Source of the DNA: Pirellulales bacterium
GTDB taxonomy: Bacteria > Planctomycetota > Planctomycetia > Pirellulales > Thermoguttaceae
NCBI GenBank assembly: GCA_016936015.1
Contig: JAFGPV010000057.1
Coordinates: 1-56,995, forward strand
Direction of reading: 5' to 3'
Length of the DNA stretch: 56,995 nucleotides
Positions 41,532 through 50,059 of this stretch are shown here, piece after piece. Made by a program: the position numbers and the translations under genes. Each line of letters starts with the position of its first letter. Within the stretch, counting starts at the first letter, position 1. Below the pieces are notes generated by a model that was not told where the DNA came from, made no database searches, and worked only from the letters and a program-made list of their open reading frames with translations.

Positions 41532-42119
41532 GTGGAATCTTTTTCCCCTAAAAAACATCGCCTGATCATCGCGCTGGTTCCTTTCGTGATTGCTGTCCCG
41601 AGCATCCTCCTCGGAGCGGCTCTCTGGTTTTAGAGTCCCCCGACGAATGCAACTACGATTGTGATCGGAGTTCTGGAGGCGATCCTCGTATTCGATCTTC
41701 CCGTTTGTATGCTTGTCTTGATCGAATGGCTGCGGACCGGCGAACCGCCCGAATTATCGCTCTTACCGTTGTATGCAAGCAGACAAGAGCGGGATTTTCA
41801 TCGTACTCTTCGCAGCCGGCGGAAGCTGAACGACGAGGAATTCTATGATGCGTTTTACGCAGGATCCGGGATTCCAAGACATTTGCCCGGAGCGTTGCGG
41901 AAAATGCTGGACGATGCGTTGGGTATAGATTTTGGCGCTTTGGAACCTTCCGACAATCTGCTCAATGCCAATGAGGAAGTGGATTGGGCCGATGTCTTCT
42001 GGGGAATCGAAAAGGAGTTTCAGATCGTGATCCCGCCGGAGAGGCAAGAGGCGTTCGATGGGACGTTCGACGCCCTGCTTCAGTGCATCGTAAGCGGGAG
42101 AGCCTCAGAAGGGAAATAA
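41532..42119 (+). pseudogene. two-helix ACP-like protein interrupted by an amber codon
   Basis: A GTG at 41532, 7 nt after AAGGAG, opens a frame that reads 33 codons (LIIALVPFVIAVPSILLGAALWF), meets TAG at 41631-41633, and continues in the same frame to 42119 (SPPTNATTIVIGVLEAILVF and on). The joined protein of 195 aa has two helices and then a helical domain like an acyl carrier protein (NEEVDWADVFWGIEKEFQIVIPP) but without the phosphopantetheine Ser. The part after the stop could restart at GTG 41661 (152 codons). Either a nonsense mutation, a recoded codon or a sequencing error. Confidence 0.65.
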
Positions 42120-42211
42120 GTCACCGGAAAGAAGCGATCTTCTTGATACTTGCTACTTAACCAGCCAGGGCCGAAGCCGGCCCGGCTCGCTGGCCCCTCA
42201 CTCCTCTTAGT

Positions 42212-42523
42212 TTATTTTGCGCCTCGTATTTCCTCTTCAATTTTATCTGCCACGAACATCTTGAGAAGCGACTGGTAGGGCACGTCGCGTTTGTTGGCCA
42301 GGATTTTGAGGCGTTCGATCATCGATTCGGGCAGGCGGATGGAGATGGTTTTGGTGGTCGGGCGGAGATTGGGAAGTTTCGGGCGTTTCGCCCGACGCCA
42401 ATCGACGTATTGCGTCGAGTCGTGCGTGGCCCAAAACGCGCGCTCCCGGTCCTCGTTTTCAAAGCGAGGGATTTTACGCATCGGTTTCTTTTGCTTGGGC
42501 ACGTTCGTACTCCTTTTTTTCAT
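42212..42523 (-). CDS. brnA: BrnA-family antitoxin
   Basis: 103 aa. FWATHDSTQYVDWRRAKRPKLPNL followed by KTISIRLPESMIERLKILANKRDVPYQSLLK is the BrnA pattern: a toxin-binding N-terminus, then ribbon-helix-helix. It follows and overlaps the toxin gene by 50 nt, with toxin first as in BrnTA modules. Confidence 0.9.
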   Translation of the reverse strand: MKKRSTNVPKQKKPMRKIPRFENEDRERAFWATHDSTQYVDWRRAKRPKLPNLRPTTKTISIRLPESMIERLKILANKRDVPYQSLLKMFVADKIEEEIRGAK

Positions 42524-42800
42524 GTCGGTTCATATCGCGGGCTGAAATGACTCGCACGAGACTGTCGCGAATGGTAAACACCGCAAAGAGGCGTCTTCCT
42601 TCGTCCGTCCGGCCGAGCAGGTAAAACCTTGGTTCCATTTGGGAATGCTTGACGTCGGGGGCGACTACGAGCGGTTCGTTGAAAAACAACTCTTCGCACT
42701 CCGCCGGGCTGACCTGATGCTTGATCCAGTTTTTCCCGGTGTTGCCTTCATCCCAATCGAATCCCGTACACGTGGCAAGCTGGTCCAGTGGAGACGCCAT
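42474..42800 (-). CDS. brnT: BrnT-family toxin
   Basis: 108 aa from ATG 42800; in-frame ATGs further upstream are less likely. FDWDEGNTGKNWIKHQVSPAECEELF, RFYLLGRTDEGRRLFAVFTIR and VRVISARDMNRHEKKEYE are the BrnT (RelE-like RNase) hallmarks. Overlap with brnA predicts translational coupling. Confidence 0.92.
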   Translation of the reverse strand: MASPLDQLATCTGFDWDEGNTGKNWIKHQVSPAECEELFFNEPLVVAPDVKHSQMEPRFYLLGRTDEGRRLFAVFTIRDSLVRVISARDMNRHEKKEYERAQAKETDA

Positions 42801-42918
42801 GATAAGTATATATCGGATATATACAAGGATCAAGATACGAAAAAAAGAGACGGATTGACTCGCACCACCCGTAAGCCGGGGACGGCTCGGCTCGCTGTCC
42901 CCTCGATCCTCGCCCCTC

Positions 42919-43503
42919 TTAGCTGACGTGCTCGATGATGTGGTCGATCAGGCCGTATTCCAACGCCTCTTCGGCGGACATGAAGCGGTCGCGGTCGGTG
43001 TCTTTTTCGATCTTTTCCAGCGGATGGCCGGTGTGCTTGATGAGGATCGAGTTCATCTTCTCCTTGACCTTGATGAATTCCTTGGCGTGGATCAGGATGT
43101 CCTCGGCGGAGCCTTCCATGCCGGCCAGGGGCTGGTGGATCATGATCCGCGAGTTGGGCAGGGCCTTGCGTTTGCCGGGGGCGCCGGCGGCCAGGAGGAC
43201 GGCGCCCATCGAGGCGGCCTGGCCGATGCAGTAGGTCGAGACGGGGCAGTTGACGAATTGCATCGTGTCGTAGACGGCCAATCCGGCGGAGATGCTGCCG
43301 CCGGGCGAGTTGATGTACATGTGGACGTCGGCCTTGGGGTCCTCGGATTGGAGGAACAGCAACTGGGCGACGATGGAATTGGCCACCTCGTCGTTGATCG
43401 CCGAGCCGAGGAAGATCACGCGGTCCTTCAGCAGGCGGCTGTAGATATCCATCGCCCGCTCTTCGCGGCCGCTCTTTTCGATGACAAAGGGAACTAGGGG
43501 CAT
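42919..43503 (-). CDS. clpP: ATP-dependent Clp protease proteolytic subunit
   Basis: 194 aa. Catalytic triad segments: [11 protein letters not shown] (Ser), [10 protein letters not shown] (His) and KDTDRDRFM (Asp). It starts [25 protein letters not shown], near mature ClpP. Second of two clpP genes after tig. Degrades ClpX/ClpA/ClpC-delivered proteins in the cytoplasm. Confidence 0.96.
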   Translation of the reverse strand: MPLVPFVIEKSGREERAMDIYSRLLKDRVIFLGSAINDEVANSIVAQLLFLQSEDPKADVHMYINSPGGSISAGLAVYDTMQFVNCPVSTYCIGQAASMGAVLLAAGAPGKRKALPNSRIMIHQPLAGMEGSAEDILIHAKEFIKVKEKMNSILIKHTGHPLEKIEKDTDRDRFMSAEEALEYGLIDHIIEHVS

Positions 43504-43532
43504 GGGAGTGATTTGTGGCTAGTGGGCTATTT

Positions 43533-43598
43533 GTAGGTTATGCTTCAGCATAACGTCTTCATTGCCCTGAAGTTCTGTTATGCTGAAGCATAACCTAC
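43533..43598. repeat. GTTATGCTTCAGCATAAC inverted repeat
   Basis: 22-nt exact arms at 43533-43554 and 43577-43598, each self-palindromic. It lies in the 102-nt gap between the two clpP genes. Confidence 0.9.
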
Positions 43599-43605
43599 CC
43601 GTTCG

Positions 43606-44199
43606 TTATTCTTTTTCCTCGACCGGCTGTTTGTTGAGGATGTCGTCCACGACGCCGTAATCCTTGGCCTGCTGGGGATCCATGTAGAAATCGCGGTCGG
43701 TGTCCTTGGCGATCTGCTCCAACGGCTGGCCGGTGTGCTGGGCGAGGATCTGGTTGAGGGTTTCGCGGGTTTTCAGGATTTCCTTGGCCTGGATTTCGAT
43801 ATCGGAGACCTGCCCGCCGACGGAGCCGAAGGGCTGGTGGATCATGATCTTGGCGTGGGGCAGAGCGAAGCGTTTGCCCTTGGTGCCGCCGGCCAGGAGG
43901 ATCGCCCCGCCGCTGGCGGCCAGGCCTACGCAGTAGGTGGCCACCGGGCAACTGAGGATCTGCATCGTATCGTAGATGGCCAGGGTGGCGCTAACGCTGC
44001 CGCCGGGCGAGTTGATATAGAAGTGGATGTCCTTCCGGCGGTTCTCGCTCTGGAGGTACAACAGCTTCATCACCACTTCGTTGGCGTTGCCGTCGTGGAT
44101 CTCGCCCTGGATGAGGATAATCCGGTTTTCCAACAGCAGATCGCCCAGGGTTAATTGCCGCTGCCGCTGATAATCGCGATAGTTCAACCGGGGATCCAT
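43606..44199 (-). CDS. clpP: second ClpP proteolytic subunit
   Basis: 197 aa, clearly related to but different from the clpP at 42919. Ser in GLAASGGAILLAGG, His in AKIMIHQPFGS, Asp in KDTDRDFYM. Presumably it forms mixed or separate rings with the other ClpP. Upstream in the same direction is tig. Confidence 0.96.
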   Translation of the reverse strand: MDPRLNYRDYQRQRQLTLGDLLLENRIILIQGEIHDGNANEVVMKLLYLQSENRRKDIHFYINSPGGSVSATLAIYDTMQILSCPVATYCVGLAASGGAILLAGGTKGKRFALPHAKIMIHQPFGSVGGQVSDIEIQAKEILKTRETLNQILAQHTGQPLEQIAKDTDRDFYMDPQQAKDYGVVDDILNKQPVEEKE

Positions 44200-44247
44200 G
44201 ATTTCAGGCCGTATGGGGGAAGGGGTGGTTGGTGGGGTGGAGGGGTG

Positions 44248-44395
44248 AATGACGAATGACGAAATCCGAATGACGAAAGAAATCCTAATGACGAATATCG
44301 AAATGCACGTGGAGCTTCCTTGAGATTAGTATGTCATGTTTTAGGATTTCGGATTTCGTCCTTCTTTCGTCATTCGGATTTCGTCATTCGTCATT
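44248..44395. repeat. GACGAATGACGAAATCC inverted repeat, near-perfect copy
   Basis: Arms of 34 nt (44248-44281 and 44362-44395) are exact inverses with an 80-nt centre. Relative of 24211-24357. Lies between tig and the first clpP. Confidence 0.93.
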
Positions 44396-44398
44396 GCT

Positions 44399-44416
44399 AA
44401 GCCGCAAGCGGCTTTT
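44399..44416. repeat. AAGCCGCAAGCGGCTTTT palindrome
   Basis: 18-nt palindrome with T run, next to the large repeat and 21 nt after the tig stop. In the tig-to-clpP direction the run would be A, so it is not an obvious terminator for tig. Same family as 31536-31553. Confidence 0.7.
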
Positions 44417-44436
44417 CAACTTTCATCCTTTTTCGT

Positions 44437-45969
44437 TTACGTCATGTGTCCGCCGTAGTGATGTTTACGGTCATCAGGCTCCTCCTCGCCGCCGGGCTTG
44501 GCCTCGGGCAGTTCCTCGTGGGTCGGGCCGCTGACGGACTGATCGAGGGCCTCGGTCTCCGGCGGTTCAAAGTCGAAGGGGACCTCTTTGAACTTGGCGT
44601 GCTCGAGGATCAGGTCGATCATTTTCCGCTCGATGATCTGGTTCCGCAGGACGTCCATGTTGCCGCTCTTTTCGATCCGCGCCCGGACGCGCCGCGGCGA
44701 CTGGTTGGTCTGCTCGGCAATCCGCTTGATCTCGTCGTCGTAGTCGGTCTCCGCCACCTCGATCTGTTCCGCTTCGGCGAGCTTTTCGAGGATAAAGTGT
44801 TCTTTCAGGGCCTTGGCGGTGGCGGCGACGCTGTTCTGCCGGAGCATGTTGGCATGGGCGCGGATTTCGTCGTCGGAAAAACCGCTGCTTTGCAGTTCCA
44901 GGATCGCCCGTTCCAGCTCGCGGCGGCTTTGGCTCTGCAGCAGGCCGGGGGGAAGCTCCCAGTTGGCCGCCTCGGTCAGGGCGGCGGTGATCTGCTGCCG
45001 GGCGCGGCGCCGCTGTTCGTATTCCAACTGCCGGCCGAGCTGGTCCCGGATCGTGTCGCGGAGATCGCCCTCGTCGGTGAATCCGCCCAGATCGTCGAGC
45101 AGTTCGGCGTTCAACTCGGGAACGACGAGCTTCTTGACCTCCAGGACCTCGAACAGCGCCGTGATCTTTTTCCCCTGCAGGGCGGCGTTGGGGGCGTCGG
45201 GCGAGACGCCGGCCTCACCCTGCCGCGACTCGCCGGCGCGGACGCCGGCCATCAGACGGTCGAATCCTTCCACCCTCCCGTCGCGGAAACTCAGCACCGG
45301 GCGGATCCGGATCACCTCTTCCGCGGCGCTGGAGATCTCCTGGTCGCCGTCCTTGAACGTCAGGTTGACGGTGACGTAATCGCCCGGCTCGGCCGGACCG
45401 TCGAAGGGGACCAGCTTGCCGCGGTTGGCCAGGATCCGCTTCAGCGTCGCTTCCACGTCCTGGGCGGCGATCTCGCGGACCGGTTTTTCGATCGTCAGGC
45501 CCTTCCACGGGGGAGCCTCGAACTCGGGCCGGACTTCCAGATTGAACTCAAACGTCAGCGGCCCCTCGTCGGGAATCTCGACGGCGTCCAGGTCCAGTTC
45601 CGGCTCGCCGATGGCCGCCAGTTGATGCTCCTCGTGGATCTGCTCCATGCTCTGCATCAGCAGTTCGCTTTTGACCTTTTCGGCCAGGTCCTTGCGGAAG
45701 CGGGCCTCGACCAGTTTCCGCGGGGCGCGGCCCGGCCGGAAGCCCGGCACTTGGGCCGTGGGCATCAACTCCGAAAACTCCTTATCGAAGTACGTCGCCA
45801 CGTCCTCCGCCGGGATGGTCACCGTGAGGTGCCGCTGGCACGTGCTGACCTCGTCGATCTTGACTTCCAGATTCAACGGCGGCAGTTCTTCCTTGTCCGC
45901 CTCCTCCGGAGCCAGGGTCTCTTCATTTTCCAACAACTCGTCCGACTCTTGCCGTTTGATTTCCGCCAT
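44437..45969 (-). CDS. tig: trigger factor
   Basis: 510 aa, longer than E. coli Tig (432) owing to acidic tails at both ends. The ribosome-docking motif reads VPGFRPGRAPRKLVEARFR (GFRxGxxP-like). A PPIase-like FKBP domain follows (about 175-265) and then the long helical C-terminal arms. It folds nascent chains at the ribosome. First protein gene of a tig-clpP-clpP series downstream of tRNA-Gly. Confidence 0.95.
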   Translation of the reverse strand: MAEIKRQESDELLENEETLAPEEADKEELPPLNLEVKIDEVSTCQRHLTVTIPAEDVATYFDKEFSELMPTAQVPGFRPGRAPRKLVEARFRKDLAEKVKSELLMQSMEQIHEEHQLAAIGEPELDLDAVEIPDEGPLTFEFNLEVRPEFEAPPWKGLTIEKPVREIAAQDVEATLKRILANRGKLVPFDGPAEPGDYVTVNLTFKDGDQEISSAAEEVIRIRPVLSFRDGRVEGFDRLMAGVRAGESRQGEAGVSPDAPNAALQGKKITALFEVLEVKKLVVPELNAELLDDLGGFTDEGDLRDTIRDQLGRQLEYEQRRRARQQITAALTEAANWELPPGLLQSQSRRELERAILELQSSGFSDDEIRAHANMLRQNSVAATAKALKEHFILEKLAEAEQIEVAETDYDDEIKRIAEQTNQSPRRVRARIEKSGNMDVLRNQIIERKMIDLILEHAKFKEVPFDFEPPETEALDQSVSGPTHEELPEAKPGGEEEPDDRKHHYGGHMT

Positions 45970-45992
45970 CGTTCCGCCGGTTCAGTAAAAAA

Positions 45993-46048
45993 GGGTTCAG
46001 GGTTCAGGATAGAAAAATGCTTCGATGGCCGTCCTGAACCCCGAACCC
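45993..46048. repeat. GGGTTCAGGGTTCAGGA inverted repeat
   Basis: 17-nt arms (45993-46009 and 46032-46048), the second with one extra C. It lies between tRNA-Gly and tig. Confidence 0.8.
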
Positions 46049-46124
46049 TCGGGAAATTGATTCGAAATGTCCGAACTTCTGCCAGTCAATCGTTCAATGG
46101 AAAAAAATCGTCCGAAAACGCGAG

Positions 46125-46197
<73 letters not shown>

Positions 46198-46296
46198 GTA
46201 AGATCGACCTAACTCCTTTCGGTGGAACCACTTAGCAAATACCCTCCGGGGCCGTTCGGCCGTCATTTCACCGCCGGAGAGGTCCAAGGTCTTAAA

Positions 46297-46324
46297 ATTA
46301 TAGTCCTAGGATAAGGACATGCAA
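46297..46324 (-). promoter_or_regulatory. promoter for tRNA-Gly (and possibly tig-clpP-clpP)
   Basis: Minus-strand -35 TTGCAT (46324-46319) and perfect -10 TATAAT (46302-46297) with 16-nt spacing. Start would be near 46289, about 92 nt before the tRNA. No other good promoter is seen between tRNA and tig. Confidence 0.65.
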
Positions 46325-46455
46325 GTCCCTTCGGTCGGTTGCCCCCAGGAAATCCACGTTTTATGATGGAAGGTTTGGGGAATAGATTAAAGCTGCACAG
46401 ATTATCAGTCAGTATTCCCGAGCATTGATTTCCCCCAGGGGGAAGGGTTCCGATC

Positions 46456-47106
46456 ATGGACGCCAAACTTCAGATTGTCAGCGGCAAGGCCAGCAAAGAC
46501 GTCATCGCTTTGAAACTGCCGGTCGTCATCGGCCGCGGCAGGGACGCCGGATTGACGATTGCCCATCCGTTGGTGAGCCGGCAACATTGCCGGTTGTATG
46601 AATCCGAGGGCGTGCTCATGCTCGAGGATCTGGGATCGACCAACGGCACCTTTCTCGACGGCCGACGGATCCGCCAGGCCGCTTTACCGCCGGAGTCCGA
46701 GTTTTCGATCGGCCCGCTGACGTTCCGCGCGTTGTACGACTACGCCGGCGACCTAAGTGCATTGCCCGACCCGGTGTTTGCCGATCAGTCTGAGACGCCA
46801 TCCGTGGAAGAGGTCACCGAGTTCGAGGTCCTCGACGAGGACGTCGATTTCCTGCTGGCCGACGATGACGAAACCAAGCCGGAACCGACCCCCGCCGCCG
46901 GTACCCCCTCCCCGCCGACCGAAGCCGAGACTGCCCCCGAGGATTTATTGGAAACCACCTCTCTGCCCACGGCCCAGGACGAGACTCCCTCGCCTAAGAC
47001 CCCCGGCAAGACCAAGCCCTCTGCTCCGAAACCCAAGCCCTCTTCGGAACAACCGGCCGACGAAATCACCGACGAGGAGTTCGAGAAGTTCTTCGATGAT
47101 CTGTAA
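46456..47106 (+). CDS. FHA-domain protein with acidic, Pro/Lys-rich tail
   Basis: 216 aa from ATG 46456. The N-terminal FHA domain has VVIGRGRDAGLTI, VSRQHCRLYE and LEDLGSTNGTFLDGRRI, the core phosphothreonine-binding signature. The tail (about 100-216) is disordered and rich in Glu/Pro/Thr/Lys, ending ITDEEFEKFFDDL, a short acidic motif that may be a binding site. A repeat begins 2 nt after the stop codon. Confidence 0.88.
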   Translation: MDAKLQIVSGKASKDVIALKLPVVIGRGRDAGLTIAHPLVSRQHCRLYESEGVLMLEDLGSTNGTFLDGRRIRQAALPPESEFSIGPLTFRALYDYAGDLSALPDPVFADQSETPSVEEVTEFEVLDEDVDFLLADDDETKPEPTPAAGTPSPPTEAETAPEDLLETTSLPTAQDETPSPKTPGKTKPSAPKPKPSSEQPADEITDEEFEKFFDDL

Positions 47107-47107
47107 T

Positions 47108-47188
47108 GTAGAAGCGGCATCTTGCCGCTTCCGGCCGATTGGAAAAATGATTTGGCTGTTCATTAACGCGGCAAGATGCCGTGTCTAC
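47108..47188. repeat. GTAGAAGCGGCAT repeat, full two-arm copy
   Basis: Left arm 47108-47131, right arm about 47167-47188. It begins just after the FHA stop codon and ends at the 3' end of the convergent SNF2 gene; may serve as bidirectional terminator. Confidence 0.88.
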
Positions 47189-47189
47189 T

Positions 47190-49730
47190 CTATTTGCCGA
47201 ATTGTTGCAGCAGGCCAAGTAGTTTTTCCATCACTTGCGGCTCCGGTAGCGGCAGCTTGAGGTAGCCGCGGCCGGTGGCGGGGTCCTGCTCAATGAGGGA
47301 CGTGGTCGGGGACTCTTTTTTCAACGGTCCAGAGCGGCCGGAAGGGCGCTGCTGGCTGCTTCCCGGGCCGCCTTGCAGAGCGCGTTGAATCTTTTCCAGG
47401 AAGGAGAAGCCCGCAGAAAAAACGTCGGACCAGGTCTGCTCGGGGGAGGCGGGACGCAAGGAAGGCTCTTCCTGTGCGGAAGTGGATTTTTCTTGGCTTT
47501 TGGTGGGACTGCGCTTCGCTTGTCCCACCCTACCGGGAGTTTTTTCCTCTTCGGCGTCGGGTTCTTCGGCCGTCGGCATGGACTCGGGGATCGAGCCGGT
47601 CGCTTTTTCCACCGATTCCATGAACCGCTTGAGCTTCGTGCCGCCGAGGAAGACCTCGCTCTGGCCGCCGTCGAGCACGCCGGCAAACAGCGATTTCTTG
47701 AACGCCAACAGGCCGAGCATCCCCTCCTCGATCGTCCCCTGGGCGATGAAGTGGACCACTCGGACCGGCCGATGCTGGCCCAGGCGGTGGACCCGGCCGA
47801 TGCGTTGTTCCAACACGGCGGGATTCCAGGGCAGGTCGAGGTTGACCACCGCCGAGGCGTGTTGCAGGTTCAGGCCCACGCCGCCGGCGTCGGTCGAGAG
47901 GAACAGCCGGCACTGTGGATCTTCCTTGAATTGTTGAATGAGGTTCTTGCGCTGCGGTCCGGGCACGCCGCCGTGGAACAGTACGTGCCGCCACTTCCGC
48001 TTCTCCAGCCGCCAAGTAATCAACTCGTGCATCCGCACCCATTGGCTGAAGATCACCACCTTGGCCAGCGGATCCTCGAAGATCTCGGCCAGCAGCGCGA
48101 CCAGCTCCTCGGACTTCAGGCCGTGGTCGGTTTTTTTATCCAACAGGTAGGTGCTGTTGCACGACATCCGCATGTTTTGCAGGGCGATCCGCAGCCGCAA
48201 CTGGTCGTCCTCGCTGAGGAATCCGAACCGTCGCCACTTGGCTACGATCCGGGCGACGGTCTCCCGGTTTTCCTCGTGGAATTCCATCTGCTCTTCCGTC
48301 ATGGGCACGAAGAAGCGTTTTTCCAGCCGCTCGGGCAGTTCCTTCAGCACCTTGTCCTTGGTGCGGCGGATCAGGATCGGTTCGAGCGTTTGGGAGATAT
48401 GGTCCAGGTCGCGATAGCCGGTCACCCGGCCGTGGTCGTCGACGTGCTGGTGCCGGTCGAGGAAGCGGAACATCGGCCCCAGCCGGTGGCGGTCGACGAA
48501 CTCGACGATCGAGTGCAACTCCTCCAACCGGTTTTCCAGGGGCGTGCCCGTCAGGACGATGGCGTATTTCGATTCGAGTTTTTTGACGCTTTGGGCGGTC
48601 CGGGTTTGCCAGTTCTTGATCCGCTGCGCCTCGTCAAGGATGACCAGGTCGGGCTGCCAGCGGCGGATGGAGTCCAGGTCACGGTGGATCACGTCGTAGT
48701 TGGTCAGCTTGTAGAACGAATCGGTTTCATAAAGCTGCCGCCGCCGGTTTAAAAAACCCTCGACGACGACGGCCGGCCGACCCGAAAACTTCTCGATCTC
48801 CTGCCGCCACTGATGCTTCAGCGAGGTGGGCGAGACGACCAGGACCCGCTCGATGCCGGCGTGCCGGGCGAGGATCTCGACCGCGGCGATCGCCTGGATG
48901 GTCTTGCCCAGGCCCATGTCGTCGGCGATCAGGCAACGGCCGGCCCGGGCGGCGAATAAGGCCCCCTCGCACTGATATGGATACATCCGCGTCCGGAGCA
49001 ACCCTTTCCACGCCGCGCTGCGGATGCCCCGGGGAAACGCCTGGGCGACTTGTTCCTGCAAGTGGAACCGGTCGCGGACCTGGGCGATGAAGGCCAAAGC
49101 GTCGTCATAGCAGCGGACTTCTTGGGCGCCGTCGCCGATCTTTTGCAAAAACTTGTGGAATTGCGGGAAGGCCTCCGGTTTCAAATACGACTGCTCGTCG
49201 AAGTACAGCCGGGCGAAGCGCTTCAGCGCGGCGGGGCACTCCGTGCCGGGCTTGAAGACCACCTCCCGCTTCGCCCCGTACTGGAGATGCACCTCGGAGA
49301 ACTTCGGCTGCCAACCCAGGGCCAGGGCCTTTTTCGCCCCCGGACGGCGGCCCAGCCGGTCGAGCACGAACTCGAGGTGCTTGCAGGTGCCCAGGGTGTT
49401 GACGGCGTAGTCGGGACAGGAGCAGTAATTCTCGCCCAGCCCCGAGCCGCGGATCGCCACCCGGTACGATCGGCCCGAGGCCGGGTTGGTCACCTCGAAT
49501 TCCGAAAACAGCGGCTCGCCGCCGAGATTTTTCACCCGGAATTTCTGCTCCCGGGCGAACTGCCGCCGCAAGGCCACCTGCCACTCGTCGAGCGTCATGT
49601 CTTCCGGCTTCCGCTGTCGGGAGATCTTTTTGGGGACCTTTCCGTGCCCCTTTTTCCGCCGAGAATGAGTTTTTTTCTGGTTAAGAGTGCGGCGGGTTGT
49701 CGCGCCGTTTCCTGCCGTCCGTGAAAGCAT
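47190..49730 (-). CDS. SNF2-family DEAD/DEAH-like helicase with SWIM zinc finger
   Basis: 846 aa, ATG 49730 with GGAGAAAG upstream. A Lys-rich start is followed by a SWIM finger CSCPDYAVNTLGTCKHLEF (CxC...CxH). The SNF2 ATPase has DDMGLGKTIQA (Walker A), VVSPTSLKHQW, ILDEAQRIKNW (DEAQ in place of DEAH), LTGTPLENRLEELHSI and the helicase C motifs VIFSQW, STDAGGVGLNLQ and QRIGRVHRLGQ. It is likely to remodel protein-nucleic acid complexes in transcription or repair. The C-terminal linker contains a repeat-derived segment (RVGQAKRSPTKSQ). Confidence 0.93.
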   Translation of the reverse strand: MLSRTAGNGATTRRTLNQKKTHSRRKKGHGKVPKKISRQRKPEDMTLDEWQVALRRQFAREQKFRVKNLGGEPLFSEFEVTNPASGRSYRVAIRGSGLGENYCSCPDYAVNTLGTCKHLEFVLDRLGRRPGAKKALALGWQPKFSEVHLQYGAKREVVFKPGTECPAALKRFARLYFDEQSYLKPEAFPQFHKFLQKIGDGAQEVRCYDDALAFIAQVRDRFHLQEQVAQAFPRGIRSAAWKGLLRTRMYPYQCEGALFAARAGRCLIADDMGLGKTIQAIAAVEILARHAGIERVLVVSPTSLKHQWRQEIEKFSGRPAVVVEGFLNRRRQLYETDSFYKLTNYDVIHRDLDSIRRWQPDLVILDEAQRIKNWQTRTAQSVKKLESKYAIVLTGTPLENRLEELHSIVEFVDRHRLGPMFRFLDRHQHVDDHGRVTGYRDLDHISQTLEPILIRRTKDKVLKELPERLEKRFFVPMTEEQMEFHEENRETVARIVAKWRRFGFLSEDDQLRLRIALQNMRMSCNSTYLLDKKTDHGLKSEELVALLAEIFEDPLAKVVIFSQWVRMHELITWRLEKRKWRHVLFHGGVPGPQRKNLIQQFKEDPQCRLFLSTDAGGVGLNLQHASAVVNLDLPWNPAVLEQRIGRVHRLGQHRPVRVVHFIAQGTIEEGMLGLLAFKKSLFAGVLDGGQSEVFLGGTKLKRFMESVEKATGSIPESMPTAEEPDAEEEKTPGRVGQAKRSPTKSQEKSTSAQEEPSLRPASPEQTWSDVFSAGFSFLEKIQRALQGGPGSSQQRPSGRSGPLKKESPTTSLIEQDPATGRGYLKLPLPEPQVMEKLLGLLQQFGK
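47502..47529. repeat. GGTGGGACTGCGCTTCGC palindrome, in frame
   Basis: GGTGGGAC and GTCCCACC flank a CTTCGC centre in the C-terminal linker of the SNF2 gene. It is read in frame as part of GRVGQAKRSPT. Confidence 0.7.
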
Positions 49731-49770
49731 CGGCTTTCTCCTTCCACGTTTGAGTCGTGTTTGTCATCGA

Positions 49771-49837
49771 ACCGGCGGTCAACGGCCGCCGAGGAGCACA
49801 AAGAACCTCCTCGGCGGCTGTTAGCCGCCGGCTAACG
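49771..49837. repeat. GCCGGCGGCTAAC inverted repeat, diverged copy
   Basis: Left arm 49771-49795 (with changes) and right arm 49807-49837. Related to 23417-23481. Confidence 0.8.
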
Positions 49838-49974
49838 GACACAGCATTCCTTATAGGACTCGATTCATTCCAAAATTAATGTACATCAATCCCATGTTTC
49901 GACAAGGCCAATTGTTTGGAAACGGGGCTTGTGAAATCAATAAAAGTCCATGAAAATGGCATGGTTGAAGCGTT
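49838..49974. other. AT-rich spacer
   Basis: Between two palindromic elements; no gene, promoter or other structure of note is visible. Confidence 0.4.
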
Positions 49975-50047
49975 GTTTAGCGGCCGCCGGCACGGCGGCC
50001 AAGTTTTTCGGTAAACCACGGGGCCGCCGTGCCGGCGGCCGCTAAAC
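49975..50047. repeat. TTTAGCGGCCGCCGG inverted repeat with 26-nt exact arms
   Basis: Arms 49975-50000 and 50022-50047 are exact inverses; the second ends 12 nt before the ribD start codon, so it overlaps the ribosome-binding region. Relatives at 27165 and 37689. Confidence 0.93.
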
Positions 50048-50059
50048 GGACGGTCGTCC

